64,000 nt of DNA from Arthrobacter methylotrophus (GCF_039539965.1 NZ_BAABED010000001.1:124001-188000); one strand, 5' to 3'; shown: positions 1 through 9,460, counted from the stretch's first letter. Translations and numbers: made by a program. Notes: generated from the letters alone by a model not told the origin.

Positions 1-77
1 ATGAGGGAAGCCCCGCCGATGCGAATGAGATCGGCGAAAGTGACCTTCGATTTCGCCTCGCTAGTCGGACGAATCAT
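1..77 (-). CDS. FtsX/MacB-like ABC permease, N-terminal fragment (cut by window edge)
   Basis: Reading the minus strand from the ATG at 77 gives about 25 residues beginning MIRPTSEAKSKVTFADLIRI before the window ends. The ATG overlaps the TGA of the upstream ATPase as ATGA, so the two are translationally coupled. An ATPase of the MacB/LolD type is normally followed by an FtsX-fold permease, and the short amphipathic N-terminus is compatible with one. Too little is visible to confirm the family; the call rests mainly on the neighbour. Confidence 0.6.
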   Translation of the reverse strand, partial: MIRPTSEAKSKVTFADLIRIGGASL

Positions 78-763
78 TGTGGCGTTCCTTGTGTGTCTGC
101 GAGGACTTTGCCGTCCTGGATGCTGACCCGTCGTGGCATTTGCGCGGCGAGTTCAGGATCGTGTGTGATGACAATCACGGTGGTGCCCTCGTTATGAAAT
201 TTGCGGAGAATCTCCATGACGGCCGCACCTGAGCTGCGATCCAGGTTGCCCGTGGGTTCATCAGCCAGCAGAATGCGAGGACGCGAGACCACGGCCCGCG
301 CGATGGCAACCCGTTGGCGCTCTCCGCCGGAAAGTTGATGAGGGCGGTGCCCACGCCGGTGGCTGAGCCCAACCGCATCCAGAGCCTCTGCCGCACGGCG
401 CCGTCTGGAGCTACGGTCAACACCGCAATACAACATGCCGTTAGCGACGTTCTCGAGCGCAGTCGCGCCGTCGAGCAGATGGAATTGCTGGAAAATGAAG
501 CCGATGCGATGTGCTCTGAGCGCCGAGAGCTCATCATCGCTCATATCAGCGACTGCGCGTCCTTCGATTACGGCGCACCCGGAGGTCGGCCGGTCGAGAG
601 TTCCCATGATGTTCAACAAGGTGGACTTCCCGGATCCGCTAGGGCCCGTGATTCCGACAAATTCACCTGCCGCGATGCTCAACGAAACGTGGTCAAGGGC
701 TCGCGTCTCAGTGGGCCCATGATCCCGGCAGACCTGGTCAAGATGAATCTGCTGCCCCTTCAT
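74..763 (-). CDS. ABC transporter ATP-binding protein, MacB/LolD type
   Basis: This 229-residue ATPase has Walker A GPSGSGKST (about 40-48), Q-loop, signature LSGGE (144-148) and Walker B LLADEPTGNLD (165-175). The wording TGNLD and the length are typical of the MacB/LolD/FtsE class, which drives efflux or lipoprotein extrusion with an FtsX-fold permease and not solute import. Its ATG overlaps the stop of the adaptor gene by 4 nt, and its own stop overlaps the permease start, so adaptor, ATPase and permease form one coupled unit. The substrate cannot be told from sequence. Confidence 0.9.
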   Translation of the reverse strand: MKGQQIHLDQVCRDHGPTETRALDHVSLSIAAGEFVGITGPSGSGKSTLLNIMGTLDRPTSGCAVIEGRAVADMSDDELSALRAHRIGFIFQQFHLLDGATALENVANGMLYCGVDRSSRRRRAAEALDAVGLSHRRGHRPHQLSGGERQRVAIARAVVSRPRILLADEPTGNLDRSSGAAVMEILRKFHNEGTTVIVITHDPELAAQMPRRVSIQDGKVLADTQGTPQ

Positions 764-1899
764 GATTGAGGCACCACGACGTCTTGCCCGTCTTCGAGCC
801 CGGAACCGGTCACTTCAACAAAACCGCCGGCGAACAGGCCGGTTGTCACGGGAACCATGTCATTTGGTTTACCTTCATGTACTACTTCCACTCCGAGGTT
901 CCCATCTCTCAGTGCGATCAAGGCCGCGGCCGGGACTGTAAGGACGTTCTCGCGCTTATCGGTGCTGACATCAATAGAGACCGGATACTCCTGGAGTTTC
1001 CCGGCGTCTTCCGTTGCGTCCAACACGATGGTGGCGGGGATTGTTGTGACGTCCTTCCCGTTTTCTTGGGTCGTTTTCGCCGCCCCCACTGCTGTGATCT
1101 TCCCCGGGGAAGACTTCCCCGGAAGATTGACGTGAACTGCGCGAGCAACGGTGGCAAGAGCTTGTTCGGCCGGTTTGAAGTTCACGCTCACCACTCTGTC
1201 CGGCGAAGTCACTTTCAGCACTGGCGTTCCAGCAGAGACCTGGGACCCGACTTGAACGGCATTCGCCGCGGCCCGAATCGGCCCGGGAGCGAACACAAAA
1301 TCGCCAAACCCCAGCGATCGCGCGTCCGATAATCCTTTGTCCTTGCGCCACCCACTGATAGCTGCTCCGGTAGCAGCGGTGAAATTCTCGTCCGGGGTCC
1401 CGGAAAAATAACCCCAACCAGCTAGTGCCGTCTCGATCTGCTTAACATCGGCCCCGGGACCCATTCCAGGCTCGATTGTCCTCCATGCAGGAAGCAGGCC
1501 GGGGACAAGCACCACAGGATGGTCGTTGATCCGGTACAAAACCTCCCCGGGGGCAATCGTCAGCCCTTCAGGAGGAAGGGCTGTGACCGTCCCTTCGGCC
1601 CGGGACGCCAGATCCCGGGCAGGACCGTAGCCGAGCGTGCCGCGCACGGTGACTTTTTCCGCAAGCGTTTGCCGTGCCACTTTTGCCGTTTCCGTGGAAG
1701 CGCTGCTGGCCAATTTTGGGGTGCCCGATGACTCCCTTGGCCAGTTGTTCGCGATGGCTATCCCCGCCGTGGCCGTCACCAATACGGCTACGACAGCAAT
1801 ATGGACCCTGCGCGACCGCCAGAACCGGGACTTCGAATCTTCGACGGCGGGCGGCGCGTTCTCGCTTGGTACCGAGCCGTGCTTGGTGCCACTTCTCAT
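760..1899 (-). CDS. Membrane-anchored efflux adaptor with peptidoglycan-binding domain
   Basis: The 379-residue protein has a basic N-terminus, one membrane segment at about 32-50, a peptidoglycan-binding-1-like segment at about 145-192 (ADVKQIETALAGWGYF) and a C-terminal HlyD/MacA-like beta-barrel region. This matches actinobacterial periplasmic adaptor subunits that pair with MacB-type ABC transporters. The PG-binding insert suggests that it spans and contacts the cell wall. It starts within the last codons of the lipoprotein gene and ends overlapping the ATPase gene. Function is inferred from architecture and context; the cargo is unknown. Confidence 0.8.
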   Translation of the reverse strand: MRSGTKHGSVPSENAPPAVEDSKSRFWRSRRVHIAVVAVLVTATAGIAIANNWPRESSGTPKLASSASTETAKVARQTLAEKVTVRGTLGYGPARDLASRAEGTVTALPPEGLTIAPGEVLYRINDHPVVLVPGLLPAWRTIEPGMGPGADVKQIETALAGWGYFSGTPDENFTAATGAAISGWRKDKGLSDARSLGFGDFVFAPGPIRAAANAVQVGSQVSAGTPVLKVTSPDRVVSVNFKPAEQALATVARAVHVNLPGKSSPGKITAVGAAKTTQENGKDVTTIPATIVLDATEDAGKLQEYPVSIDVSTDKRENVLTVPAAALIALRDGNLGVEVVHEGKPNDMVPVTTGLFAGGFVEVTGSGLEDGQDVVVPQS

Positions 1900-2441
1900 T
1901 TTTTGGCAGCCTCTTTGTTCTTGGCCGCGATCTCCTCGCCCTTCTTGGCGGCCGCTTCCCCACAGGTGCTTTCGTCCTTGCGATCGACCTCATAGGGGGT
2001 GTTTGACCCCACAGCATCGCCAAGTTTCGGATCCTGAAGGGTGTAGCCCTTTTCGCGCAGGCACTTCGTCATTTGCAGTGCCAATTCGAGCATCTGCTCA
2101 TCACTCATTTTCGGACCATCAGACCCAGGCAGAGGACCAACCTCGCCTGCGCATGCATCGCCCGCCTTCAGATACTCACTCTGTCGATCACCGAAATCGG
2201 GCTTTCCATCCTTCGGCAAGTCGAAACCTTTCTTGGCGAGACAAGAACGGTAAGCGAAGTCCCACTGGTCTCTGGTTTGCGCGGCGCCTGTGCTCTTGCC
2301 CGCCGTCTTATCAGCTCCCGAACCGGCTCCACTACTAGACGCCGGAGAGGGAGCCGAACAGGCCCCCAAGCCTAGACAGAGCAAACCTGCCAAGACGAAC
2401 GTGAACCGCGCCTTACCCAGGCCGTGCATCCTAATGCTCAT
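1896..2441 (-). CDS. Putative lipoprotein of a MacAB-like efflux operon
   Basis: The chosen ATG at 2441 gives a 181-residue protein with a lipoprotein signal: a basic MSIRMHGLGKARF stretch, a hydrophobic core and the lipobox LGAC followed by a Ser/Ala/Gly-rich linker. An AGAAGGGA ribosome-binding site lies about 10 nt upstream; the longer open frame to 2618 would bury the signal. The mature part is charged and has four spaced cysteines (RSCLAKKG, GDACAG, TKCLREKG, STCGEA) that could form two disulfides. No family was recognised. It is coupled to the adaptor gene, so it probably works at the cell surface with the transporter. Confidence 0.7.
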   Translation of the reverse strand: MSIRMHGLGKARFTFVLAGLLCLGLGACSAPSPASSSGAGSGADKTAGKSTGAAQTRDQWDFAYRSCLAKKGFDLPKDGKPDFGDRQSEYLKAGDACAGEVGPLPGSDGPKMSDEQMLELALQMTKCLREKGYTLQDPKLGDAVGSNTPYEVDRKDESTCGEAAAKKGEEIAAKNKEAAKK

Positions 2442-2767
2442 AACAATCAAATCCCTTCTGTTTTCGGTAAACGCATACCAGCGCCAATGCGAACCGATGG
2501 CCCTAGGCGATGACTGCCCGCGGGGCGTTTTCGCACCAGCCTCACCGGGAGAATGACGGTCCTCATGGCTGAAGTCCCTGGACATGTCCGCTAGCGAAGT
2601 AACGGACGCCTCGTCCATTCAGACGCTGACATTTCCCACACCTTCAAACTAGGGCGCCCCTGTAAGCCCCTTGGAACGGTGTTGTAACAGCCACGCACCA
2701 AAGAATCCCGAATGAATGGAGCGGCGGGAACTCCGGGAGGTGGGCCCGCGCAGCTCTGCTCGGGCTT

Positions 2768-3139
2768 ATGGTTGCTGCCATGGGCGATCGAAATCCGGAA
2801 GTGGACACTTGGCTTCAGCGCTACGACAACCCGCACCGCGAATTGCTCGGTAGCATCAGGGAATTCATCCTCTCCCTGGACCCTAGATTGTCTGAGGCCA
2901 TCAAATGGCAGGCGCCCACCTTCATCTACAAGGGGAACATCGCCTCGTTCTTTCCGCGATCAAAGAAGAACGTCACCCTGATGTTCCACCAGGGCGCGTC
3001 AATCGCTGATGAACTGGGCCTGCTGGAGGGCGACGGCGAGGTTTCCCGGGTCGCGCGGTTCGTGGACGACGCCGATTTCGAGGCAAAGAAACCGGCGCTT
3101 GAAGCTGTGGTTTTGGGCTGGATCAAGGACAAGGGCTAG
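2768..3139 (+). CDS. DUF1801 (YdhG-like) domain protein
   Basis: A 123-residue protein with the DUF1801 hallmarks: an N-terminal helix with RELLGSIREFILSL, then SEAIKWQAPTFIYKGN and a beta strand NVTLMFHQG. Members are small cytosolic proteins of unknown biochemical role. An alternative ATG at 2780 would remove four residues. It stands alone, divergent from the efflux operon and convergent with the phosphatase gene. The 326 bp upstream (2442-2767) hold the two divergent promoter regions; no clear promoter or repeat was seen there. Confidence 0.75.
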   Translation: MVAAMGDRNPEVDTWLQRYDNPHRELLGSIREFILSLDPRLSEAIKWQAPTFIYKGNIASFFPRSKKNVTLMFHQGASIADELGLLEGDGEVSRVARFVDDADFEAKKPALEAVVLGWIKDKG

Positions 3140-3175
3140 CTGAGGGCTTAAGGGACGCGCGGGCCTGGCGGATAC

Positions 3176-3955
3176 TCAGGGTTGCCGGAACGCACCCTCC
3201 CTCAACAGGGCCACAGCGACCCCGGCGTCAAGTTCGGCGGCGATCTCGACGTCGTCGGGGTACCCGGCACCGATCAGCTCCCGGCCGCTCGAACACTCTT
3301 GCAGAGCATCGCGGAGTCGGGGCTCGGAAGCATTGAAGACAGCCATCGCGGCCTCGGCCTCCGGAGAGAAACCTTCCTTGCCGTCTTCCGGGGTGAAGCC
3401 GCCCCGCCCCGCGGCCGCGAGTCCGGCGATGAAGGCGCCCGCCCCGATCTGATCCTCCACAGCGGGCCGGAGCGAACCGCCGGGCCAGCGCTCGCCGGCG
3501 GCGATCACCGCCACTACCGCGTCACGGGGTAGTTCGGCCGCCACCCAATCGGCCGTGGCGGCTGCGTTGCGCAGCGACACGGCCGCGATCAGCGGGACGT
3601 CCCGGCTGAGCTCGTAGGCAATCGACGATCCGTTGGGCGAAGGCAGCACCACGCGGCCCAGGGCCGGGGCGTCTCGCAGGCTCGACGGCGAGAGGCTCAG
3701 TCCACCGCCTCCCCTTGGACCGGCCAACAGGGCACCATGGTGGGCTGCGAAATCCTCGGCTCCGGCATCTTTCCATAGGTAGGGGTACACCATCGCCCCG
3801 CGGTCGACGGCGACACTGACACATGTGGTGAAGGAGAGGACGTCAACCACCACGGCGAGTTGGGCCCCGGACGCTACGGCACGGCCGCCGTCGAGCCCCC
3901 ATTCAAACCTCACCGCGAACGGAAGCTGCCGGTGTACCGCCGCCGCTGTGGTCAT
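3176..3955 (-). CDS. 2-phosphosulfolactate phosphatase (ComB) family protein
   Basis: The 259-residue sequence resembles the ComB-like fold: an N-terminal strand AVVVDVLSFTTCVSVAVDRG, a PSPNGSSIAYEL loop, and a central VVAVIAAGERWPGGSLRPAVEDQIGAGAF segment split here by family-conserved Gly and Asp. Archaeal ComB hydrolyses 2-phosphosulfolactate in coenzyme M synthesis. Actinobacteria lack that pathway, so the true substrate of this branch is uncertain. The start ATG overlaps the stop of the DUF4031/HD gene (ATGA), which places it last in a three-gene operon. Confidence 0.75.
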   Translation of the reverse strand: MTTAAAVHRQLPFAVRFEWGLDGGRAVASGAQLAVVVDVLSFTTCVSVAVDRGAMVYPYLWKDAGAEDFAAHHGALLAGPRGGGGLSLSPSSLRDAPALGRVVLPSPNGSSIAYELSRDVPLIAAVSLRNAAATADWVAAELPRDAVVAVIAAGERWPGGSLRPAVEDQIGAGAFIAGLAAAGRGGFTPEDGKEGFSPEAEAAMAVFNASEPRLRDALQECSSGRELIGAGYPDDVEIAAELDAGVAVALLREGAFRQP

Positions 3956-4821
3956 GAAAGTTCGGCCGCCAGGTTGCGGCGCGCGGCATCCAGCCAGAGA
4001 CCCTTGGCTCGTTCGCTGTGGAAGAGCGGATCCAGGGCAAGCAATTGCCTGACCACCGAGGCCCTGCCTGCGGCAAAGTCGGCGTCACTGACGTGGGCGT
4101 AGTCCTGGCGGACGGCGCTGAGGTAGCGGGCATATGCGGCGGGTTCTGCGCCGAGGATGGAGAGATCGGCGTCGCACAGGAGCGCGCCGGCGTGATCTCC
4201 TGGTTCGGGGCTGTGCGTGGAAGTCAGCCTGACGAGCCGGGCGACCTCGTCAACCACTGCCTTCGGAAGGCCTGCTATGGCGAGCCGGTCCTCGGCCAAC
4301 GTGGCCGATTGTTCTTCGTCGTGCCCCGCGATTCCCTCATAGACGGCGTCGTGGAACCATGCGGCGAGGGTTACCGGGCGCGGGGTGAGCGCGGGCCCGG
4401 TGAGGAGGTCCAAAGCTTCGAGGACGGCCAACAAATGCGTGCGGCTGTGATACTTCCGGTGCCCTTCGCCCCAGCGTTCCAGGAGCTCGAAACCCAGCTC
4501 CTCATGCCCCGGAAGCGTTGAATTCCAGCGCTCCAGAAGGGGTACCGTGAGGGCTTTGCTCCGTTCGCGGGCAGGGATCCGCAAACCGCTCGCGATCAGC
4601 TTGCGGACCAAGATGCGGGCCTCCACGGGTATGGCGCCGGCGGACAGGAGGTCCTGGTAGCGGCGCTCCGGGACGTCGTAGTGGTCGCCGTCGAAGGCCC
4701 GCTCCGGAATCCCCGCGGCCTCGGCGAAGGCGTGCAGCTCCTCAATCGAAGTGTCCGAGACGAGGTGGGAGAACACGGTCCCGTGCGCGGGCCACAGCGG
4801 CGGATCGAGGTATACAGCCAT
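3952..4821 (-). CDS. DUF4031 plus HD-domain phosphohydrolase-like fusion protein
   Basis: The 289-residue protein has two parts. Residues 1 to about 85 match the DUF4031 type (MAVYLDPPLWPAHG, DHYDVPERRY). The remainder is an HD-superfamily helical domain with RTHL near 127-130, AWFHDAVYEG with the HD pair at about 157-158, and a later CDADLSILG giving the last metal ligand. It is therefore probably a metal-dependent phosphohydrolase of unknown substrate. It lies 16 nt after the SRPBCC gene and overlaps the ComB-like gene, which suggests one transcript. Confidence 0.75.
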   Translation of the reverse strand: MAVYLDPPLWPAHGTVFSHLVSDTSIEELHAFAEAAGIPERAFDGDHYDVPERRYQDLLSAGAIPVEARILVRKLIASGLRIPARERSKALTVPLLERWNSTLPGHEELGFELLERWGEGHRKYHSRTHLLAVLEALDLLTGPALTPRPVTLAAWFHDAVYEGIAGHDEEQSATLAEDRLAIAGLPKAVVDEVARLVRLTSTHSPEPGDHAGALLCDADLSILGAEPAAYARYLSAVRQDYAHVSDADFAAGRASVVRQLLALDPLFHSERAKGLWLDAARRNLAAELS

Positions 4822-4837
4822 GGCCTGGGTCCGAGGG

Positions 4838-5311
4838 TTACGAGTTCTTCTGGGTGACTGCCGTCCTGAGGGAGGCCAGGCCTTTTTCGAAGTCGCCGCC
4901 CACCATTTTGTCCATATTCATGAACAAGGCGAAGACTTTGCCGAGTCCCTTGTTTTCGCCGGTCATTGTCCAAGTGACACGGGTCCCGTCGCCCTCCGGC
5001 ACAAACGTGAACGCAGTCGGGTTGATGGCTTTCATCGGTTTGGTGAACTCCAGGCGGATGTCGATCTTGCCGGGTTCCTGCGAACCGACGATTTCCATGG
5101 TGCCCGTGCCCGCCTTGTTGTTGCCGCTCCACGCGTACTTTGCTCCGACGCCGGATTCGTTGCCCGAGTAGCTGCGGCTCAGCTTGGGGTCAACCGCCTC
5201 CCACGGGGACCATTTGGTCCATTCGTGGAAGCTGTTGACGAAGGGGAAAATGTCGGCGGGGGCAGCGGGGATCAGTGCATTGCGGGTGACTGTGAAGGGT
5301 GCCATGTGCAT
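4838..5311 (-). CDS. SRPBCC (polyketide cyclase/START-like) family protein
   Basis: About 157 residues starting MHMAPFTVTRNALIPAAPADIF, with the helix-grip pattern: a PADIFPFV segment, FHEWTKWSPWEA, GVGAKYAWSGN, then strands and a long C-terminal helix. Such proteins bind hydrophobic ligands; the ligand here is unknown. The frame is open to 5425, but that region crosses the clpB promoter and operator, so a start at 5311 or 5305 is more likely. Because it is divergent from clpB, the inverted repeat between them could affect both genes. Confidence 0.75.
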   Translation of the reverse strand: MHMAPFTVTRNALIPAAPADIFPFVNSFHEWTKWSPWEAVDPKLSRSYSGNESGVGAKYAWSGNNKAGTGTMEIVGSQEPGKIDIRLEFTKPMKAINPTAFTFVPEGDGTRVTWTMTGENKGLGKVFALFMNMDKMVGGDFEKGLASLRTAVTQKNS

Positions 5312-5396
5312 ATCGTACGGCGGTTTGTCGAAGTCAGTGCGCTGCGTGCTATAGACAGCAGTTTCGCCGTAGGCAAACATGGACCGGGAGGGTCGC

Positions 5397-5435
5397 TTAC
5401 TCAAAGTTGAGCATAGTAGACTCAACTTTGAGTAA
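5397..5435 (+). promoter_or_regulatory. HAIR-type (HspR) operator upstream of clpB
   Basis: A perfect inverted repeat: left arm TTACTCAAAGTTGAG (5397-5411), spacer of 9 nt, right arm CTCAACTTTGAGTAA (5421-5435). Its inner part reads TTGAG-N9-CTCAA, which matches the HspR-associated inverted repeat (consensus CTTGAGT-N7-ACTCAAG). It ends 28 nt before the clpB ATG. A weak promoter (TTGAGC at 5407, AGTAAT at 5431, 18-nt spacer) would overlap it, so repressor binding would block transcription. HspR binding is inferred from the known motif. Confidence 0.85.
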
Positions 5436-5463
5436 TCGTCATCTTCCCGAAAGGAGCTCTTCC

Positions 5464-8133
5464 ATGGACGTTAAGTTCACCACCAAGAGTCAGGAGGCTC
5501 TTTCCGCGGCGGCCATGAACGCGTCAACGGCCGGAAACCCGCAGCTGGAACCTGCCCACTTGCTCAAGGCACTCATGGACCAGCGCGAGGGCGTCGCCGT
5601 CGCGCTCTTGCGCGCCACCGGCACGGACCCGGATGCCGTGAGCGTGCAGGCGAGCTCAGCGATCAAGGCGCTGCCGTCGTCGTCGGGCAGTTCCGTGCAG
5701 CAAGCGCAGCTTTCCCGCCCCTCCATGCAGGCCATTCAGGCTGCCCAAAACGAGGCCGAGAAGCTCGGCGATTCTTTTGTCTCCACCGAGCACCTCCTCT
5801 TGGGACTCTCCGCCGGGAGCGACGCCGTAGGAAAGTTACTGCGCGACGCCGGTGCCTCCCATGAAGCGCTTCTCGCCGCCTTGCCGGGCGTCCGTGGCGA
5901 CCGGAAAGTCACGTCCCAGGATCCGGAGAACACCTTCCAGGCACTGGAGAAATACGGCACCGACCTCACAGCCGTTGCGCGCTCGGGCAAGCTGGATCCC
6001 GTGATCGGTCGGGACAGCGAAATCCGGCGGGTCATCCAAGTCTTGAGCCGCCGCACCAAGAACAACCCGGTGCTGATCGGCGAGCCCGGTGTTGGTAAGA
6101 CCGCCGTGGTGGAAGGCCTCGCCCAGCGCATGGTGGCAGGTGACGTCCCCGAAAGCCTCCGGGGGAAGACCCTGATTGCCTTGGACCTCGCGTCCATGGT
6201 GGCCGGAGCCAAATACCGCGGTGAATTCGAGGAACGCCTCAAGGCAGTGCTGGAGGAGATCAAGAACTCCAACGGGCAAATCGTCACCTTCATCGACGAG
6301 ATCCACACCGTCGTGGGCGCCGGCGCTACTGGTGAGAGCGCCATGGACGCGGGCAATATGCTCAAACCCATGCTTGCCCGTGGTGAACTCCGCCTGATCG
6401 GTGCCACCACCCTGGACGAGTACCGCGAAAACATCGAGAAGGACCCTGCCCTGGAACGCCGCTTCCAGCAGGTATACGTGGGGGAGCCCAGCGTCGAGGA
6501 CACTATCGGTATCCTCCGCGGCCTCAAGGAACGCTACGAGGCACATCACAAAGTGGCTATCGCGGACTCCGCCCTGGTTGCTGCGGCCACGCTCTCCAAC
6601 CGCTATATTTCGGGCCGCCAGCTGCCGGACAAAGCGATTGACCTCGTGGACGAATCCGCGTCCAGGCTCCGGATGGAGATCGACTCCGCTCCCGAGGAAA
6701 TAGACCAGCTTCGCCGTGCCGTGGACCGGCTCACCATGGAGGAGCTGGCCCTCGATCGAGAGACCGACGCCGCTTCGGTGGAACGCCTTGCCGCCCTCCG
6801 AGCGGACAAGGCGGACAAGAAGGAAGCTCTGGCAGCGCTGAACGCCCGTTGGGAAGCTGAGAAGGCCGGACTGAACCGCGTTGGTGACCTCAAGGCGAAA
6901 ATCGACGAACTTCGCTCCGCGGCCGAAAAGTACCAGCGCGAAGGCGACCTTGAAGCCGCCTCCCGCATCCTCTATGGCGAACTGCCGGCCCTGGAGCGCG
7001 AGCTGAACGCAGCGGCCGAGGAAGAATCCGCCCGGGAAGCAAGGGGGGAAGCGAAGCCTGCCCTCATGGTGGCGGAAGAGGTAACAGCGGACGATATCGC
7101 CGAGGTTATTTCGGCCTGGACGGGCATCCCCGCCGGGCGCATGCTGCAGGCGGAATCCCAGAAGCTGCTGCATATGGAAGAAGAGCTGGGTAAGCGGCTG
7201 ATCGGTCAAGCCCAGGCCGTGGCCGCCGTTTCCGACGCCGTCCGCCGTGCCCGCGCGGGCATCAGCGACCCCAATCGCCCTACGGGTTCGTTCCTGTTCC
7301 TGGGCCCCACCGGCGTCGGCAAAACCGAGCTCGCCAAAGCACTTGCTGACTTCCTGTTCGACGACGAGCGCGCCATGGTGCGGATCGATATGTCCGAATA
7401 CGGGGAAAAGCACTCGGTGGCCCGTTTGGTCGGTGCCCCTCCCGGATACGTGGGCTACGAGGAAGGCGGCCAGCTTACCGAAGCGGTCCGCCGCCGTCCG
7501 TACTCCGTGATCCTGCTCGACGAAGTGGAAAAGGCGCACCCCGAGGTGTTCGACATCCTCCTGCAAGTGCTCGACGACGGCCGGCTCACCGACGGCCAAG
7601 GCCGGACGGTGGACTTCAGGAACACCATCCTGGTGTTGACCTCCAACTCTGGCAGCCAGTTCCTCGTGGATCCAACTTTGGACGCGGCGGCTAAACGGGA
7701 TGCGGTCATGGCCGTGGTCAACGCTTCCTTCAAGCCCGAGTTCCTTAACCGGCTCGATGAAATTGTGCTTTTCGATCCGCTCAGCGTGGAGGAGCTCGCC
7801 AAGATCGTTGAACTACAGGTGGCCGAGCTGACCAAGCGCCTGCGCGACCGCCGGCTCACTCTCGAGGTCAGCGACGGCGCCCGGGCTTGGCTCGCGATGT
7901 CCGGCTATGACCCTGCCTACGGGGCACGTCCGTTGCGCAGGCTGGTCCAGCGCGAGATCGGTGACCGCTTGGCCAAGGAGATCCTTGCCGGGCATATAGC
8001 GGACGGTGACACGGTTTTCGTGGATACCGCCGCCGACGTCGATGAACTCACCATTGCGGGGCTTGAAGCGTTGTCAGTTCCTGGCGGCGGAGCCCCGGCG
8101 GGCAGCGGGCTCAAGGTGCGGCGGAAGAACTAG
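5464..8133 (+). CDS. clpB: ATP-dependent disaggregase ClpB
   Basis: An 889-residue Hsp100 chaperone that rescues aggregated proteins with DnaK. Visible parts: N-terminal Clp repeat domain (about 1-150), first AAA+ module with Walker A GEPGVGKT (206-213), the long coiled-coil middle domain rich in Glu/Ala/Arg, and a second AAA+ module with Walker A GPTGVGKT (614-621) and [11 protein letters not shown]alker B. The ATG at 5464 is preceded by AAAGGAG at good spacing; the frame is open upstream but crosses the operator. The HAIR repeat points to heat-shock repression by HspR. It is convergent with the next gene. Confidence 0.97.
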   Translation: MDVKFTTKSQEALSAAAMNASTAGNPQLEPAHLLKALMDQREGVAVALLRATGTDPDAVSVQASSAIKALPSSSGSSVQQAQLSRPSMQAIQAAQNEAEKLGDSFVSTEHLLLGLSAGSDAVGKLLRDAGASHEALLAALPGVRGDRKVTSQDPENTFQALEKYGTDLTAVARSGKLDPVIGRDSEIRRVIQVLSRRTKNNPVLIGEPGVGKTAVVEGLAQRMVAGDVPESLRGKTLIALDLASMVAGAKYRGEFEERLKAVLEEIKNSNGQIVTFIDEIHTVVGAGATGESAMDAGNMLKPMLARGELRLIGATTLDEYRENIEKDPALERRFQQVYVGEPSVEDTIGILRGLKERYEAHHKVAIADSALVAAATLSNRYISGRQLPDKAIDLVDESASRLRMEIDSAPEEIDQLRRAVDRLTMEELALDRETDAASVERLAALRADKADKKEALAALNARWEAEKAGLNRVGDLKAKIDELRSAAEKYQREGDLEAASRILYGELPALERELNAAAEEESAREARGEAKPALMVAEEVTADDIAEVISAWTGIPAGRMLQAESQKLLHMEEELGKRLIGQAQAVAAVSDAVRRARAGISDPNRPTGSFLFLGPTGVGKTELAKALADFLFDDERAMVRIDMSEYGEKHSVARLVGAPPGYVGYEEGGQLTEAVRRRPYSVILLDEVEKAHPEVFDILLQVLDDGRLTDGQGRTVDFRNTILVLTSNSGSQFLVDPTLDAAAKRDAVMAVVNASFKPEFLNRLDEIVLFDPLSVEELAKIVELQVAELTKRLRDRRLTLEVSDGARAWLAMSGYDPAYGARPLRRLVQREIGDRLAKEILAGHIADGDTVFVDTAADVDELTIAGLEALSVPGGGAPAGSGLKVRRKN

Positions 8134-8148
8134 CTGGGGCTGGCGGGG

Positions 8149-8865
8149 CTACTTCTGGAGGATGGATTCCTTGAGCGTGTTTCCAGAGTTCACAACGATG
8201 AAGCAGTCCACGCGGCGATCACCGTTGTCCCAGCTGGAGGCGCTCGGGTAGACATTCTGCTGTAGGAGTGTGTACTTCGTGGAGGCCTCGTTGAACATCA
8301 CGTTACGGCAGATTTCGCGCCCCTTGTCACGGAGGGCAGTAGCGCCGGGGAAGGTGTCGTCCGCTTTGTACCGGAAAATTGCGCCCAGCTGGGCGGAATG
8401 GTCGGTGGTGCAGTCCACAACCCTGGACTTGGTGGCGTTGGAGTCGAAATCCGCGAAGCAATCGCCCAGCTGGTAGTCCTTCGCCTCCACGTCCGCCGGA
8501 AGGGGGCCGCGGCTGGTGGACGTGACGGGTTCGGGAGTGGCGGTGGCCACAGGCCGGTTGGCGAGCGCGCCCACGAGGATCCAGATCACCACGCCGATGA
8601 GGATCAACACGGCCAGTACAATGCCGCCAATGATGAGTCGCTGCCGTGTCATGACGTCAAGGGCGGTTCGCAGCGGGGAGCCTTTTTCGGCGGGAACAGT
8701 GCTCCCCGGCTCGAGGCCGTCAGGTGCGCCATTCTCCGGGTCGATGCCCGACGCCGCCGGATCCTCGGCCCCTGAAGCAAGGTCTACCGGCGACTCATCG
8801 TCGCCTGTACCGTTGTTGCCCGGGAAGGTGTTGTCCTGGCCCATGTCCGAATTTGCGCCTCTCAT
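8149..8865 (-). CDS. Septum-formation family membrane protein
   Basis: The 238-residue protein has an acidic, disordered N-terminus (1 to about 75), one membrane helix (LIIGGIVLAVLILIGVVIWI) and an extracytoplasmic C-terminal domain with four Cys (GDCFADF, VVDCTTDH, REICRNV, RVDCFIV). This pattern matches the actinobacterial Septum_form family, a DUF-type extracellular domain. The role is not biochemically established. A second ATG at 8844 is a possible start. It ends 15 bp from the clpB stop, with no visible terminator between them. Confidence 0.7.
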   Translation of the reverse strand: MRGANSDMGQDNTFPGNNGTGDDESPVDLASGAEDPAASGIDPENGAPDGLEPGSTVPAEKGSPLRTALDVMTRQRLIIGGIVLAVLILIGVVIWILVGALANRPVATATPEPVTSTSRGPLPADVEAKDYQLGDCFADFDSNATKSRVVDCTTDHSAQLGAIFRYKADDTFPGATALRDKGREICRNVMFNEASTKYTLLQQNVYPSASSWDNGDRRVDCFIVVNSGNTLKESILQK

Positions 8866-9086
8866 GCGTGTGGCCCGATATTAGGGCGACTCTACCCAAG
8901 TTTTCCATGCCGGCGAATGATGATATGGCCAGCTGGGACTGTGACGCGGCTTTTACGAACGTCGTGGCAAGCAGTCGCTCCAGAAAGCATGTAATCTAGA
9001 CATACGACAAATTGACCAAACATTCCGGGGCCTCACCGATAGCCAAGGTGACCACCTCCGGTCCAAGTACAAAAGGGGGTCACGCC

Positions 9087-9320
9087 ATGGGGCGCGGCCG
9101 TCAAAAGGCAAAAGCTACCAAGCAGGCTCGGGACATCAAGTACTACTCCCCGAACACTGACTATTCAGCCCTTCAGCGCGAGCTCACAGGGCCATCAAGT
9201 CGTGCGACGAGCCGATTCGCGGACGATCCGCCGGAGCCGGACTACTCGGCTTACGAGGACAAGTACGCGCAGGACTTGGAAGACGATGACGACGAGGTAG
9301 ACACCCGCCGTATCGGATAG
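9087..9320 (+). CDS. DUF3073 family protein
   Basis: A 77-residue basic-then-acidic protein starting MGRGRQKAKATKQARDIKYY and ending in a run of Asp/Glu before RRIG, which is the DUF3073 signature. The ATG at 9087 has AAAGGGGG about 8 nt upstream; the in-frame ATG at 9012 has no such site. DUF3073 proteins are small, abundant in Actinobacteria and of unknown function. The gene is followed by a very strong terminator, so it is monocistronic. Confidence 0.85.
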   Translation: MGRGRQKAKATKQARDIKYYSPNTDYSALQRELTGPSSRATSRFADDPPEPDYSAYEDKYAQDLEDDDDEVDTRRIG

Positions 9321-9415
9321 CTGTCGCAACGATCAGGTGCCTTTCGGCATCGAGTTGCGTACCGCCGTCGTACACGAGGTCATGTGGCGTCCCCGGATGC
9401 CACTCATAACGATTT

Positions 9416-9460
9416 GGCCCGTAGGGCTCGCCATGATTGGCGTGCCCTACGGGCCTTTTT
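9416..9460 (+). terminator. Strong intrinsic terminator after the DUF3073 gene
   Basis: A 12-bp perfect stem (GGCCCGTAGGGC at 9416-9427 and GCCCTACGGGCC at 9444-9455) encloses a second 5-bp stem CGCCA/TGGCG with a TGAT tetraloop, separated by one T-T mismatch. It is followed at once by TTTTT. The rest of the 9321-9660 gap holds only this terminator and the arsR-type promoter. Confidence 0.9.

Noticed and set aside
5836..7599. A long open frame (587 codons) on the minus strand inside clpB
   Set aside because: It is an antisense frame caused by high GC codon bias in clpB; it has no ribosome-binding site and no recognisable domain.
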